A stretch of DNA of 64,000 nucleotides from Synaphobranchus kaupii (lineage: Eukaryota > Chordata > Actinopteri > Anguilliformes > Synaphobranchidae), in contig CM056377.1 of assembly GCA_029718625.1 (NCBI GenBank), positions 36,222,457 through 36,286,456 on the forward strand. The letters run 5' to 3'. Below are positions 1 to 10,732 of this stretch, in pieces; within the stretch, counting starts at the first letter, position 1; every line of letters begins with the position of its first letter. The notes beneath the pieces were generated by a model. That model worked only from the letters and a program-made list of their open reading frames with translations, had not been told where the DNA came from and made no database searches. Position numbers and translations under genes: made by a program.

Positions 1-3000
1 AGGGTTTGAGAAGAGGGCAGTGGGGGAGGGTCACCCACCGGGACTTGGACCGCAGGTCCTCCTTTTATATTCCATGCATTAAGGGCACCTGTAATGAGAA
101 AGCCGGGACAAGTCGCAGCGAATTGTCGGTTAGTGAACTGAGACCAATCTCTGAGTCTTCAGCTTTGTTTTCGGGGAGAGCGAGGCTCAGTAAAACCGAT
201 GGTTGAGAAGCCATTGGCATTCCTGCAAGGCGGTCGGGAGACTTGCGTGAGAGGATTCTGGCCCCGGTGTGTCAGGCGGGCCCGTGCTAGTTTCCCAGTG
301 TAGCAGCCAATGCGGATGAGCTGACGGAGCCACAGTGAGCTGTGACGAATGTTGTCAATGCCCTAATTCCACAGGCCCATTCAAAGCCACAGGCCCATTC
401 TAAAGTTCTGTGGTCTGAGCAGATATTGGGTGAAGACCAGACGGACGCCTACTGACTCTTAAAGAGGTGGGAACCGCAAGGAAGGGCAACATGATACAGT
501 CGGCCAAAGTTTTATTTATTTATGTGTCCATGGGAATACTGAGGACAGTTTTCCTTCCAACAGGGACTGCTGTCTGTGCTAATCTGTTTCTCCTCATGTA
601 AACCTTGTTCAGGAGCCTCATTAAAAAATGGTAGATAAGAATGGGTGCATTACTGTCTTATCTTTGTTGCTAATGGCGAGAGACAAATGGAACCAAACAT
701 ACCTAAATCTTTTTCCCAGTAAGAAAGCGGCGCATAACCTGTATTCAAAATTGCACTCTGAAGCAAATTGATATACAGAGTATATATTTGAGTTGTATAA
801 TTTTATGAAATTTTATCCAATTTAGCATTGTAGACTATTTTCCTGCATGTATATTCTTGTGTTACTTTTCACCATATTTGCATAATTATTTCATTGCCTT
901 TGGAGAACTGATCTAGAAATCACAAAGTGTACTCCATCTATCTGCACTGCAGAGTATGCAGAATTATTATTTGACAGCCTGTTTTGGGACCTGCTCATAA
1001 GCCGACTCTGTGTTTTGGCTTGTGTATTTACTTCATTTGATCTGGAAAGAAATGTGCCTTTACTAAACTAAACGCATAAGACCAATGGGTGTATTTGCTA
1101 CATAAACAAGCACCCTCCCCTTTCATCACCTGGTCTACTGTGCATTTTCATTATTAGTAGTTTATTGCTGCCGCAAGAACACATCTGGTTTATGGCAAAG
1201 TGTAATGTAGCGCGCCGCTAATTTATGAAGGGGAGCTATTCCGCCTAGCTTTGTGTCAACTAAGAGAAATGATAGCAGTGCTATTTCATGCATATCCAAG
1301 TACCTCTACAGTACTACTGTTTTGTGTTGTACTGCTGCCTTTGGCAAAGATTTGCCTTTTAGACAGAACACACAGCAGTATGTATACGCCTTTAATTTAC
1401 CAGGAATACCCTGTTCACATAAAATGTCAGAATTGATGCCTCAGAAACGTTCACCGTTTGAAGTATTGTCTGCACACATTTCCTCTGACTGAATAGTTTT
1501 AATTTATTTATCTGCTAATACTAATGAATGGCAAAATAGAAATGTCTGCCTACTGTTTTTTTTTTAAAGATGAAAGCCCCAAAATTATACCAAGTAGTGT
1601 GCTTATTTTTATTTGTTTTACAGTCAAAACGTTTATTGACTAGATGTACATACAACAAAGGGGAATGCATTTACGCTACATGTTGTACAAGCCTGAGTTC
1701 GGTCAGTGACGTGATTTGGTTTGGTCTCAGTGCGTCTGAGGATCTGTGTCGTGTGTGTGGTGTCTCTTTGTTCCTCAATCAGGAACAGCTGGTGTTTGAG
1801 GGCCCTGGGGGTGGGTGGACGGCGGGGGCGGGGGCAGGGGCTGGGAGGCGAGAGGAGGGGAAATAAGGGAGGGTTGTTGTTGTTGTTATAAGCAATGGGG
1901 CAGGTGCTCTGGGTATTGATGGGGAGAGTAGCAGACACACTGCCTCTCTCCTGGGCATCACAGCTTCAGATTCTGCATGTCTCTGCATTTTGTTCTGTGC
2001 TCTATAACAGCTTCAGAGTCTGCATGTCTGCATTTTGTTCTCTGCTCTATAACAGCTTCAGAGTCTGCATGTCTCTGCATTTTGTTCTGTGCTCTATAAC
2101 AGCTTCAGAGTCTGCATGTCTCTGCATTTTGTTCTGTGCTCTATAACAGCTTCAGATTCTGCATGTCTCTGCATTTTGTTCTGTGCTCTATAACAGCTTC
2201 AGAGTCTGCATGTCTCTGCATTTTGTTCTGTGCTCTATAACAGCTTCAGAGTCTGCATGTCTCTGCATTTTGTTCTCTGCTCTATAACAGCTTCAGAGTC
2301 TGCATGTCTCTGCATTTTGCTCTGTGCTCTATAACAGCTTCAGAGTCTGCATGTCTCTGCATTTTGCTCTGCGCTCTGTAACAGCTTCAGAGTCTGCATG
2401 TCTCTGCATTTTGCTCTGCGCTCTATAACAGCTTCAGAGTCTGCATGTCTCTGCATTTTGTTCTCTGCTCTATAACAGCTTCAGAGTCTGCATGTCTCTG
2501 CATTTTGCTCTGTGCTCTATAACAGCTTCAGAGTCTGCATGTCTCTGCATTTTGCTCTGCGCTCTGTAACAGCTTCAGAGTCTGCATGTCTCTGCATTTT
2601 GCTCTGCGCTCTATAACAGCTTCAGAGTCTGCATGTCTCTGCATTTTGCTCTGCGCTCTATAACAGCTTCAGAGTCTGCATGTCTCTGCATTTTGCTCTG
2701 CGCTCTGTAACAGCTTCGGAACAGCATTACTACTTCATGCCTGTTCATACTGAGAGATCATTGGATCTGTGTGAGACCAAAACATTTCCAAAAAGAGTCT
2801 AGAAGAAACTGTGTGGTGCTGATGTATCAGTGGATTTTTCAGCTACTGACTTTAAAATACATTTTTTAGTCATCATTATTATTCCTATTCTTGCAGGATA
2901 TTGTTTCACTGATTGATATTAGCTCTTGTTAGACAAATTTGTAACAAACTGTTTAAATAAATGGCTGATGCTTCTCCTGTATGAAGATGAATTGAAGTGG

Positions 3001-5428
3001 CTTTACTTAAATTAAATGAGTATGCGAGTGTAGCTGTACACCCAGATCTGTGGGGAAAATGGGTGACAGGTGCTCTTTTTTGCAGAGTCAAAACTTTATG
3101 CATACAGGGTCACACAAGGCATCAACCAATTTTTAATGAGTTTAAAATAATTTATATGCAGAGCCACTTTTGCTTCGCAGTTTTTAGTCCTTGAAGGAGA
3201 TTTATTTCTGACAGGCCCTGTAAGGATTTCCAAATATGGGATGGAAATTGTAAATGTTTCATATTATGAGATGTTTGAGTGGTCTGCAACTGCAGCTCTT
3301 AAAATTGCACTTTGAAAGTGTGTTTTTACCTGACTGGGCAGTCCTCCAAGTGATGAAGCTTCATAACCTGCTTCCCTCTACTACTTGTTCACGCCATTCT
3401 TGTTAGTTGTTTTTGCTCATCTGAGATATATCTGTCAGATATATATAAATAGACATACCCCAAAGCAGGGCTTGAAAACGGAAACGAAAAGCAAAACCAG
3501 AAACGAAAGGCATTCTTAGGCTACATCAGGTTTTCCCTGCTATAACTGCTGCTACAACTAACCCGGCCGAATAAAAAAAAAAAAAAAAAATTAGTTGTAT
3601 TTAAAAGTTATTCAGACATCTTTATTTGCCGAACAAAAAAATTTAAACGAGTCCCATACATCCCTGGGGCATTTTCCATAGACCCACCAACCACCACTGC
3701 GGTGCACGCACTTTCTATAGCCGTTGACAAACAAACAGTTTTTTTTTGTAAGTATGGTGGTGGTATTTTGCATACCCGAATAATTTGTTGTGATGCGTTG
3801 TCTATGCCTTTGGTTTTCGTACTGAACATGAGTAGGCCAGTCAGTGCAACGAGTTCAGGCCTAAGCCTAAATAACTTCACTTTACCCGTGTTTATTCGGA
3901 AACACGGGCTGCGTTCAGACCCAAATTCTATGCTTTCTACCTGTCGTTCCCCTTTGCTTCAAGGGGGAATCCCCAAAATGCCAGGATGAAATATGGTAGC
4001 CACACCAAGTGGGATTCGGTTCCAATTTAAGAAAGGGGAGGGAGTAATTGCATTCCCTTGCTTCTTCGTTTATTCTCCCTCCCACCAAGGGTATAAAATG
4101 CAAGCTTCCAGCAAGAAGGGAATCCCACAATGCAATGCTCCACACGGAAAATGTGGGCGGTCGCATATCAACTTTATGGTGTTGCACTTCCTATAGGTTG
4201 CAAGGGTGGTTGAGTTCCGTTTTTGTTTGTTTCTCGTCAATCATCCCTTGCAGAGCACCTGTTAAGTTTGCTTGCTGCACGTAGCAAATTATGTCACTAG
4301 ATAGCTCACTCGAGGGAAGTGAGCAAGGGTAGGGAATGTGTTAAATTGGATCCAAATGCAGCCACGGTCACAAAGATAATATTTTTGAGACAGGCTAATA
4401 GGCTGGTTTCAATGTTTGGGATGTGGGACAAAAGGAACTAAATTAACCGTTTTTTAATTTCTACCCGGTTCAGGAACGTTATGTTGCAGGAGTAACAAAA
4501 GAAACGTTAAACGTTAAAATTCTGAATCTCCTCGGAATAAACGGATAGAAGCCTTGCCCCAACGCAGTTTTTGGGAATATACCAGGCCAGTGTAAAAAAG
4601 CTTTAGGTCAAGAAATGCAAGAAACCTGTACCTAGAGAATGAGAAACACCAGAACTTTTTGACTTGGTAGTGAATGGACATGCTTAGCTGGTTGCCTTTT
4701 CCCATTACTCCTCACAGAGTAACAAATGCCACGGTGTGAGAAGCGGAACGGTACATCTGAGTGTGAGAGTGAGTTTTGGATATGTGCTTGCGAGAGAGGC
4801 TATCATGGGTTTCAGGGTACAGTAAGTCCTGCCTCCGCTCGGAGGCGTCTCTCATTTCTCCCGAATCTATCAGCGCTTGTAACCGTGCGGAACAGATGGA
4901 GAGCCACAGGATGCTACAGAAGTGGAGAAGGCTGTGCTCCTCTGCAGCTTGTGCCCCATGGCGTGAATGATCACTTAGCATTTCATCTCACTTTAGCGCT
5001 ACAAAAGAGTATTGAACTCCTAATGGTTAATATTTAGTCTCATTGTAATTGTATGCAGACATTTTTTTTTGCATTGGTCTTCCTTAGTGTGTGGTCCGAT
5101 GGGGAGTAAATGAAAGATGGGAGAGAATTAAGGGTCTATGCAGAAGTTGAATTGCGACATAACTGCTACTGTGCATCTTTAAAAGTCTGAAGATGCCAAA
5201 TTTTGAACTAATGTGCAAATGACTAACACACAGTATATTAGAATAGGAAAGGCTAAATTGTAAGTGTCACTATTGGCTAATGCTTTTCAAAGAAAGAGGC
5301 GAAAATGCACAAGCAAAATGCTTTTGAAAAGCATTAATTGCAGCTGTTTGCCCCATGCATGGGGAGGGAGCTATGGCTTCTGGCCAATGGCCACTTATTT
5401 TCAGCTGTCTGCTGTCCCTCCCCCCCAG
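1..5428. other. Non-coding sequence upstream of the ERG exon (probable intron 1 or 5' flank)
   Basis: No open reading frame here carries recognisable domains. The short first exon expected for ERG genes (initiator Met followed by PVRRGHVAPQNT) was not found in any frame, so this stretch is either intron 1 or contains an unrecognised 5' region. Besides the minisatellite at 1960-2717 it holds a G-rich tract at about 1806-1860, a run of 18 A at 3573-3590, and a 3467-4330 stretch that looks repeat-like (short inverted motifs and a CAGGGCTTGAAAACG start) but has no second terminus I could pair. The assignment to the gene's intron is inference. Confidence 0.5.
1960..2717. repeat. 47-bp minisatellite, 16 units plus a partial unit
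   Basis: Units begin with CAGCTTCAGAGTCTGCATG and end with CTCTATAA. Starts fall at 1961, 2008 and 2053, and then every 47 bp to 2711; one unit is 45 bp because of a CT deletion. Units differ at a few diagnostic sites (TTGTTCT versus TTGCTCT, TGTGCTC/TCTGCTC/TGCGCTC, CTATA versus CTGTA). The units at 2241-2428 and 2429-2616 repeat the same four-variant order, which indicates a higher-order duplication. The array is non-coding and lies about 2.7 kb upstream of the channel exon. Confidence 0.97.
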
Positions 5429-5659
5429 GTCGCAAGTTTGTCATTGCCAACGCACGTGTGGAGAACTGTGCCATCATCTTCTGCAATGACGGCTTCTGCG
5501 GCATGTGCGGCTACACGCGCGCTGAGATCATGCAGAAGCCCTGCACCTGCAACTTCCTGTACGGCCCACACACCAAGAGGCTGGCCATCGCACAGATGGC
5601 ACAGGCACTCCTGGGCTCAGAGGAGAGGAAAGTGGAGATCTCCCTCTACAGGAAGGACG
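5429..5659 (+). CDS. kcnh2/6/7: ERG-type K+ channel (KCNH2/6/7) exon 2, PAS-domain exon
   Basis: This exon encodes most of the cytoplasmic N-terminal PAS (EAG) domain of an ether-a-go-go-related voltage-gated potassium channel. In this family the domain packs against the cyclic-nucleotide-binding-homology domain and slows deactivation of the tetrameric plasma-membrane channel. A pyrimidine-rich tract ending in AG (5427-5428) precedes it and a GT donor (5660-5661) follows. Length is 231 bp, starting with two bases of a split codon and ending with the first base of a glycine codon, as I recall for human KCNH2 exon 2 (residues about 26-103). Readable motifs include [41 protein letters not shown] and YRKDG. 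The VENC, CGY, RAE and YRKDG states resemble KCNH2/6; TKR..IAQ and LLGSEER resemble KCNH7, so the paralogue is open. A Gly occurs where mammalian ERG1 has Glu (about residue 50). Other exons were not seen. Confidence 0.93.
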
Positions 5660-5924
5660 GTAGGACTGCAGTCTTCTGCTTTGACTTAAAACTTAAGCTT
5701 TCTGCTTTATACTGTATACGGTGTGAGTTTAAGCTACATTTTCAGTGTTTAGGTTTGTATTGGCACACTACATTGTAAACCTACACTTATATTCATTGTC
5801 CTCTTTGGGGAAGAACAGGTAAATCACTTTTAGTTTTTGCTCCTCAATTTCAGGCCTGGGATTTTTTCAACTTTAAAGTGCATTGTGTTCTGAACAAAAT
5901 GAGGACTGATGTGTACTGTAGTAT

Positions 5925-6180
5925 GGAATAGAATAGAATAACTATTATTTTCCCGAAAGGGAACTTCAGTTGTAGCCATCAGCAACAACAAAAAAGACAT
6001 AAACAGTGGGGCAGACCCACAACACACAAACAAACATATAAAATGCCAATATATATACAGCCAAACGTCATGTTTAAAATAGCCCCCGCTGTCCCGAGAT
6101 GTCCAATGTCATCAACCAGTCCAACACACAAACTCCGCCTCGGCGCCTCCACGACTTTCCTTCATAGGCTACATGCAGTG
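5925..6180 (-). mobile_element. Probable LINE 3' end fragment, reverse orientation
   Basis: The segment opens with a GAATAGAATAGAATAAC microsatellite-like run followed by TATTTTCCCGAAAGGGAACT. This resembles the reverse complement of fish non-LTR retrotransposon tails, which carry a short GGGAA..TTCCC hairpin and end in a simple repeat. It continues into A/C-rich sequence with no coding potential. The family (L2, CR1, Rex or other) cannot be fixed by eye, and the right boundary is approximate. Confidence 0.4.
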
Positions 6181-6203
6181 TTGCGGTCTCTGTCCACTAT
6201 CCG

Positions 6204-6333
6204 ACAACAGGCACACAGCGCATGAAAAAAACGAAAGAAAAAAGCCCAACACAACAAAACACATTCAAATGAACAAACACGAACACGAGAGACAGCTGGA
6301 CTACATGTCGCCATTACAGCGCCACGTGACGTC
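6204..6333 (+). repeat. Dispersed ~130-bp repeat, copy 1
   Basis: The segment starts with ACAACAGGCACACAGCGCATG, continues through an A-rich stretch and an ACACGAGAGACAGCTGGACTA motif, and ends with CACGTGACGTC. It is about 90% identical, in the same orientation, to 9091-9218. The end contains a composite E-box (CACGTG) and CRE-like (TGACGTC) core. It probably belongs to an interspersed repeat; the family is not recognised. Confidence 0.8.
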
Positions 6334-6644
6334 GTGTACAGACAGTATAGACAGACTGATTCATTTATGCCAAGAAAAATGGAAAATAATCCTATATCCA
6401 CACAAAATGTATTTATTATTTCTGTCATGATGTGCAGTATACCATGGACTAGCTTACTTTGCAAAGTGCTAGTAATATTACATGAACTTGCTCTGATATC
6501 TAATATTAATCTCATAATTAGACACCAGTTCAGTAATGAGGAATACTATACATTGGATAGCTAATTTGTAAATTTCATTAAACTACCTTGCAAACTCAAT
6601 TATATTATGTTATCTAGTTTGGTAGCCACATGCATGGGATGTCA

Positions 6645-6740
6645 ACCCTTTCAAAAAGCAAAGCTAAAACATACCATTTGTATAATTATTAAACCCTTTC
6701 AAAAAGCAAAGCTAAAACATACCATTTGTATAATTATTTA
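6645..6740. repeat. Perfect or near-perfect 48-bp tandem duplication
   Basis: The block beginning ACCCTTTCAAAAAGCAAAGC and ending TTGTATAATTATT occurs twice in succession with a 48-bp period. The two units are essentially identical, suggesting a recent duplication. No coding potential. Confidence 0.95.
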
Positions 6741-7339
6741 ACTTTGTTATGCATTTCAATTATGTTGTATTGTAACAGTTAATGCACACAAAATCTAAGT
6801 ATCACAGAAAATGTTATTGAGACAATAATTCATAGCTTAGTCAGTGACTTAAAACAAATGTAGCAGAAAGTTTCAGATAAAAAAGTAAGTTTAATGTAGC
6901 AGTCATTAAGTAGCGTATATATAAACAAACTAGCTGTATCTCTTCCTAAATACGAAATCTTGGTCTGTTAAAAAATCAATGTTTAGATTTTTGAGCTTGA
7001 TGCGTCAATTGATCAATTTATTTGTCCCAGCTCCACTCAGTTTCAAAAAGGACATTATCTAGGAAATGGAGGATGAAAAATTTCCCTGCGGACCTTTTAC
7101 ATCCTGCTTTCTGTTGGTTTCAGATTTCGGTAAATCACTCTGGTAATGGAATGCAAATTTCAGCAAAGCTTGATTTCCAAGCCAGAAGTGGGGATATTTG
7201 CTCTAGGTTTTCCACCTGCAGAGAGCTGCTGTCAGAGGGGGATGGAAAGTTGATCTTCTTGCAGCCTGAAATCAAACAGAAAACCAAGGAAAAGAAATGG
7301 CGGCAGTTGTTTGTCATCAAACGATGCTTCACGATACTT

Positions 7340-7372
7340 GCACAAGGCACACATTGTCTATGTGCCTTGTGC
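7340..7372. repeat. Short perfect hairpin, 12-bp arms
   Basis: GCACAAGGCACA at 7340-7351 is the exact reverse complement of TGTGCCTTGTGC at 7361-7372, with a 9-nt loop. It is too short for a typical microRNA precursor. No T-rich tract follows, and a bacterial-style terminator makes no sense in this genome. Function unknown. Confidence 0.7.
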
Positions 7373-7799
7373 CCGCTACACACGTACTACCATGTAGCGT
7401 TTCAACCAGCCGGGGGTTACTACTGTTTATACTGAGTAATTTGTTTTTTATCAGCTGTGTATGGATTTCCCTTGCCTTACAGAGACCAATCAAACAGATG
7501 TTATATACTACAGAGCAGTTTATTGACTCAGGCTCCCGCATATATTTATCTACGCGTATATGTGTCTGGGCCATACGTATGGTAACGGCTGGCAGCAGCT
7601 GTGTGATGACTCATGAATGCCTGCCTCAGAGACAGAAGGCGAGGTGTTAACCGTGCCTCTACATGTGCTCTGTACTCCCAAGCAATGGCAGGGGATACAC
7701 CCAGCATTCTCACCTGCAGTAAACCGCCATCGTCCGACTAAGTATGCTCTGCACTTACACTGGAGCCCGTTTAGGCAAAGCGGTGCTCTCCAGGATGCG

Positions 7800-8760
7800 T
7801 TAAGCGATCTAGCCAATCTGTCGCCGTCGTCAGGGTTACTAAGTTCCCGCCCGATTGGCCGTTTTAGGACGCCCACCTTTCCGTCCCCTTTCGCCCATTC
7901 CCCTCGCTGCCCGTCCGATCCCTTCTGACTCATAGCTGCTGCTCTTGTCCGCGCCGGCGATCAGATCTGTTTCCCATCTGCTCAGATTAGCGGTGGGCCC
8001 AGTTAGCCCAGCAACTCTTGCTGTTTTGGGCTGGCGTGGCTCGGCGATATCCATCAGTCAGATGGTCCAGGTCCCAGTTCAGGTCAAGCATGTACATTTG
8101 AGGCTCCCATTTGTCATAGACAGGAAGGAAGAAATCTAATTTCTCAGTCGAGTGCAGAAGTTGCGAGGACCGGAGAAGGGGCAGTATCGTCCTTTTCCTC
8201 CCTTCCACACTCACGTCTGGACGCCGAACGTTGCGATCGCGTCATCCGTCTGTCACGGCTCTCAACTATTAGCCTTGGGAGTGATGAATAATCCCCTCTC
8301 GCCATCAATTTTCCGTCGCCGATCCAAACGCCACTTAATCAGTCATTTTGAAATGTAAACTTCTCACTGCTGTGAGCGTAGCCCCGGTGTGCCGTGCATT
8401 ATGCAGGACTCGCCCAGGTTTGTGCACGCGACATTCACAGCTCGCCGCGCGCCACGTCAGAAAACCCCGAGCCCTTACACCCGGCATTCCAGGAAATAAA
8501 CTGCATCGAAAACTGTGACGGGAACCCTGCGCCTCCAGTTACAGGCTGGGCCTTTAACGTAGAAGGCCAGGAGGATCTCCTGTGGGCCCAAGCCAGTGGC
8601 ACGCAAATCAGCGCTGCATTTAGGGGGCCACCTATCCCAGGGCCCGGAGCTCAGCGGCAGTTGGCCTCCTTCAGGTCTCGAGCGAGTCTGCGGGCTACCT
8701 GTGTTTCCCCCTCATCTCGGCTGATTTGTCACAAGCAGCTGCCGGAGGCCTATAAATAAC
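7800..8760. other. GC/CpG-rich block with CCAAT-like and TATA-like motifs
   Basis: This block is richer in G+C and CpG than its surroundings. It holds a CCGCCCGATTGGCC stretch near 7846 (GC-box next to an inverted CCAAT) and a CCTATAAATA motif at 8749-8758. It lies 2.1-3.1 kb inside the presumed intron. It could be an internal promoter, an enhancer or simply a GC-rich patch; no downstream first exon was recognised, so the regulatory reading is weak inference. Confidence 0.25.
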
Positions 8761-9090
8761 ATGTTCATTTCCTTAAGTACTTTTGCACAGATACCATCTG
8801 CAACCGCGGCTTTTGTGCGCAGGGACACACCTGCCACTCAAGTTTCCCCGACGCTGCCACACAGCCGGGTTCCCTCTGAAGATTGCCCGAAGTCCCGACA
8901 TCTTTAACTCCGGTGAAGAGCGATGGTAAACTCCGTGGCTGCAGTTCCAACGGACATTCCCGAGCATAATGCGAATGCGTCTCCATGGTGACGACCACAA
9001 ACAAAATCATCCCCGCTAGGCAATTCGTCAATGTTATAAAAACGAGCAGGAGGAGTGCCCCGAAAAATCTCCAGCCCGCTTCCCCGTCCC

Positions 9091-9218
9091 ACAACAGACA
9101 CACAGCGCATGAAAAAAACAAAAGAAAAAAGCCTGACACAACAAAACGCATTCAAATTAACAAACACGAACACGAGAGACAGCTGGACTACATGTCGCCA
9201 TTCCAGCCACGTGACGTC
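9091..9218 (+). repeat. Dispersed ~130-bp repeat, copy 2
   Basis: Direct-orientation copy of 6204-6333, 2.9 kb downstream, with small indels and substitutions. It retains the CACGTGACGTCA composite site at 9208-9219. Sequence before and after the two copies is not obviously shared, so the homologous unit appears limited to this block. It could be two insertions of one small element or the remnant of direct terminal repeats. Confidence 0.8.
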
Positions 9219-9499
9219 AATAGTTGGGTCTGATCTATAGATCCTGCCACACTTGGTGAGGTGGTTTTTTCAGATGAAGCACGGTAGAACATAATGGTTC
9301 AGATGACAGATGGAATCTGCAGAAGTCACTGAAAGAACATTAGCTGTACTCTTTAGAGAATGAACATTTTTTGTTTTTGTTTTTGTTTTTAGGGACTGTA
9401 CTGCTTTATAAATGTGTTGCCTCAGCTGCAGTAGCCTGAGGTGGCCAGTGCTGTTCAAACAGATCCAGTGTGAAAATGAATCGCAGGCATTGTAATGAG

Positions 9500-10475
9500 C
9501 AGGGCCGTGTTAATGCATAGGCATTATAGGCATGTGCCTATGTGATCTCGTAGAGGGGGGGCCGAAAATGCACCTGAAAAAAATTATGAATATGAATTAT
9601 GATTTATTTTTATTTTTTATTTTTTTAAGACATGTAGTACGAATATACTGAGAAATAAAACTGTTATTTAATAAAAATGTTTTTCAGGTTCTGGTATCGT
9701 AATATTATGTAACGGCCAATAGCCCTTTAAGATATAGTTGTGTATCCCCCCTTTAACTTACTGTGACGTGTGTGTGTTGGGGTGACGAGCACACGCGCCA
9801 GTGTGTGAATCATTATACTGTCTATGGTGTGCATGCGCAGTTGCCCAGGTATATCGGCAGCAGAGATACAATATTTAGTAACGTGCTTGGTTATACATAC
9901 ATACCTTCTTTTGTTATTACCTTCTTTTGTTATTTGCTGAATAAATACTCATATGATTCATTGCACCATCAACCGGACTGGTTGCTCAGTGGTTCAATCA
10001 CGCTCAACTGTTGCTTTACGCTCAACTCGCTCAACTCGCTGTGCCTTGAGAGGCTACTAGGTAGGCACGTTATTGCATATGCATAAGGCTTGTGTTTTGT
10101 AACTTTGTAAAAAACTTTACCTTGTATTTTATCGTGTTGTGACTAAGTAGGTCATGTAACGTTGTTACATGCAATAATATGATTTGTGGAGTCTAATGAA
10201 GCTCAGTCAAACGGTTGAATTTATTCCGCCACTCTGTAACACTTTGAGCTATGTTAGTGAAACGATGCCGCTATAATGGTCCAATATTGCAAGGGGTCAT
10301 CTAACAACGCATTATCAAAACATATAGTATAGGTTCTAATAAAAAAATCCTGACATGCCATCCCCAGTCATTTTACCCACGCAATGTTTACTGTGTGCGC
10401 GTGCATGTTTTTTTGGGGAGGGGGGCCCAGAAATCGTCCTTGCCTATGTCACAGTCTGAGTTTAACACGGCCCTG
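9500..10475. mobile_element. Non-autonomous hAT-superfamily DNA transposon with intact target duplications
   Basis: The element starts CAGGGCCGTGTTAA and ends with the exact reverse complement TTAACACGGCCCTG. It is flanked on both sides by the identical 8-bp target-site duplication GTAATGAG (9492-9499 and 10476-10483). Eight-bp duplications and CAGGG/CCCTG ends are diagnostic of hAT. The 976-bp body has no transposase reading frame; the longest frame (about 107 codons at 9763-10086) resembles nothing known to me. It therefore depends on a transposase encoded elsewhere. An LTR-like block appears to be inserted inside it. Confidence 0.93.
9708..10241 (+). mobile_element. Possible solo LTR nested in the hAT element
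   Basis: The block begins TGTAACGGCC and ends CTCTGTAACA, the TG...CA form of long terminal repeats, and carries an AATAAA polyadenylation signal near 9950 followed by T/G-rich sequence. Its size (534 bp) suits an LTR. The bases just outside (TATTA and CTTTG) do not form a target duplication, so boundaries or identity may be wrong, and it may simply be the internal part of the hAT element. Confidence 0.3.
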
Positions 10476-10732
10476 GTAATGAGTACAATCTCCTGTCCTG
10501 GCTCAATGAGTTGTAAAAGACCAAATTAATGGAGAAGTCAAGCATTTGATCTTCATACCCTAACTGAGATTATTGGAGTATACACTATCATTCAGTAATT
10601 GTGAAGAGATCTTTTAATTCATTGATGTAGTTAAAAATGTTTTTATTCCCTGTTGGTTTAATTTTTTCCTCCAAACTTGGAATGGCCATTATCACTACAG
10701 CATTAACTAAGGCGCACAAGCTGTACAGCCAT

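Noticed and set aside
2735..2770. ATGCCTGTTCATACTGAG as a possible ERG first exon (starts Met-Pro-Val)
   Set aside because: The following residues do not match the conserved RRGHVAPQNT and no phase-1 donor follows at the right place.
3467..4330. Possible hAT or other DNA transposon starting CAGGGCTTGAAAACG
   Set aside because: No matching right terminus or 8-bp target duplication could be found, so the element was not called.
7340..7372. Hairpin considered as a microRNA precursor or terminator
   Set aside because: Arms of 12 bp are too short for a pre-microRNA, and intrinsic terminators do not apply in this genome.
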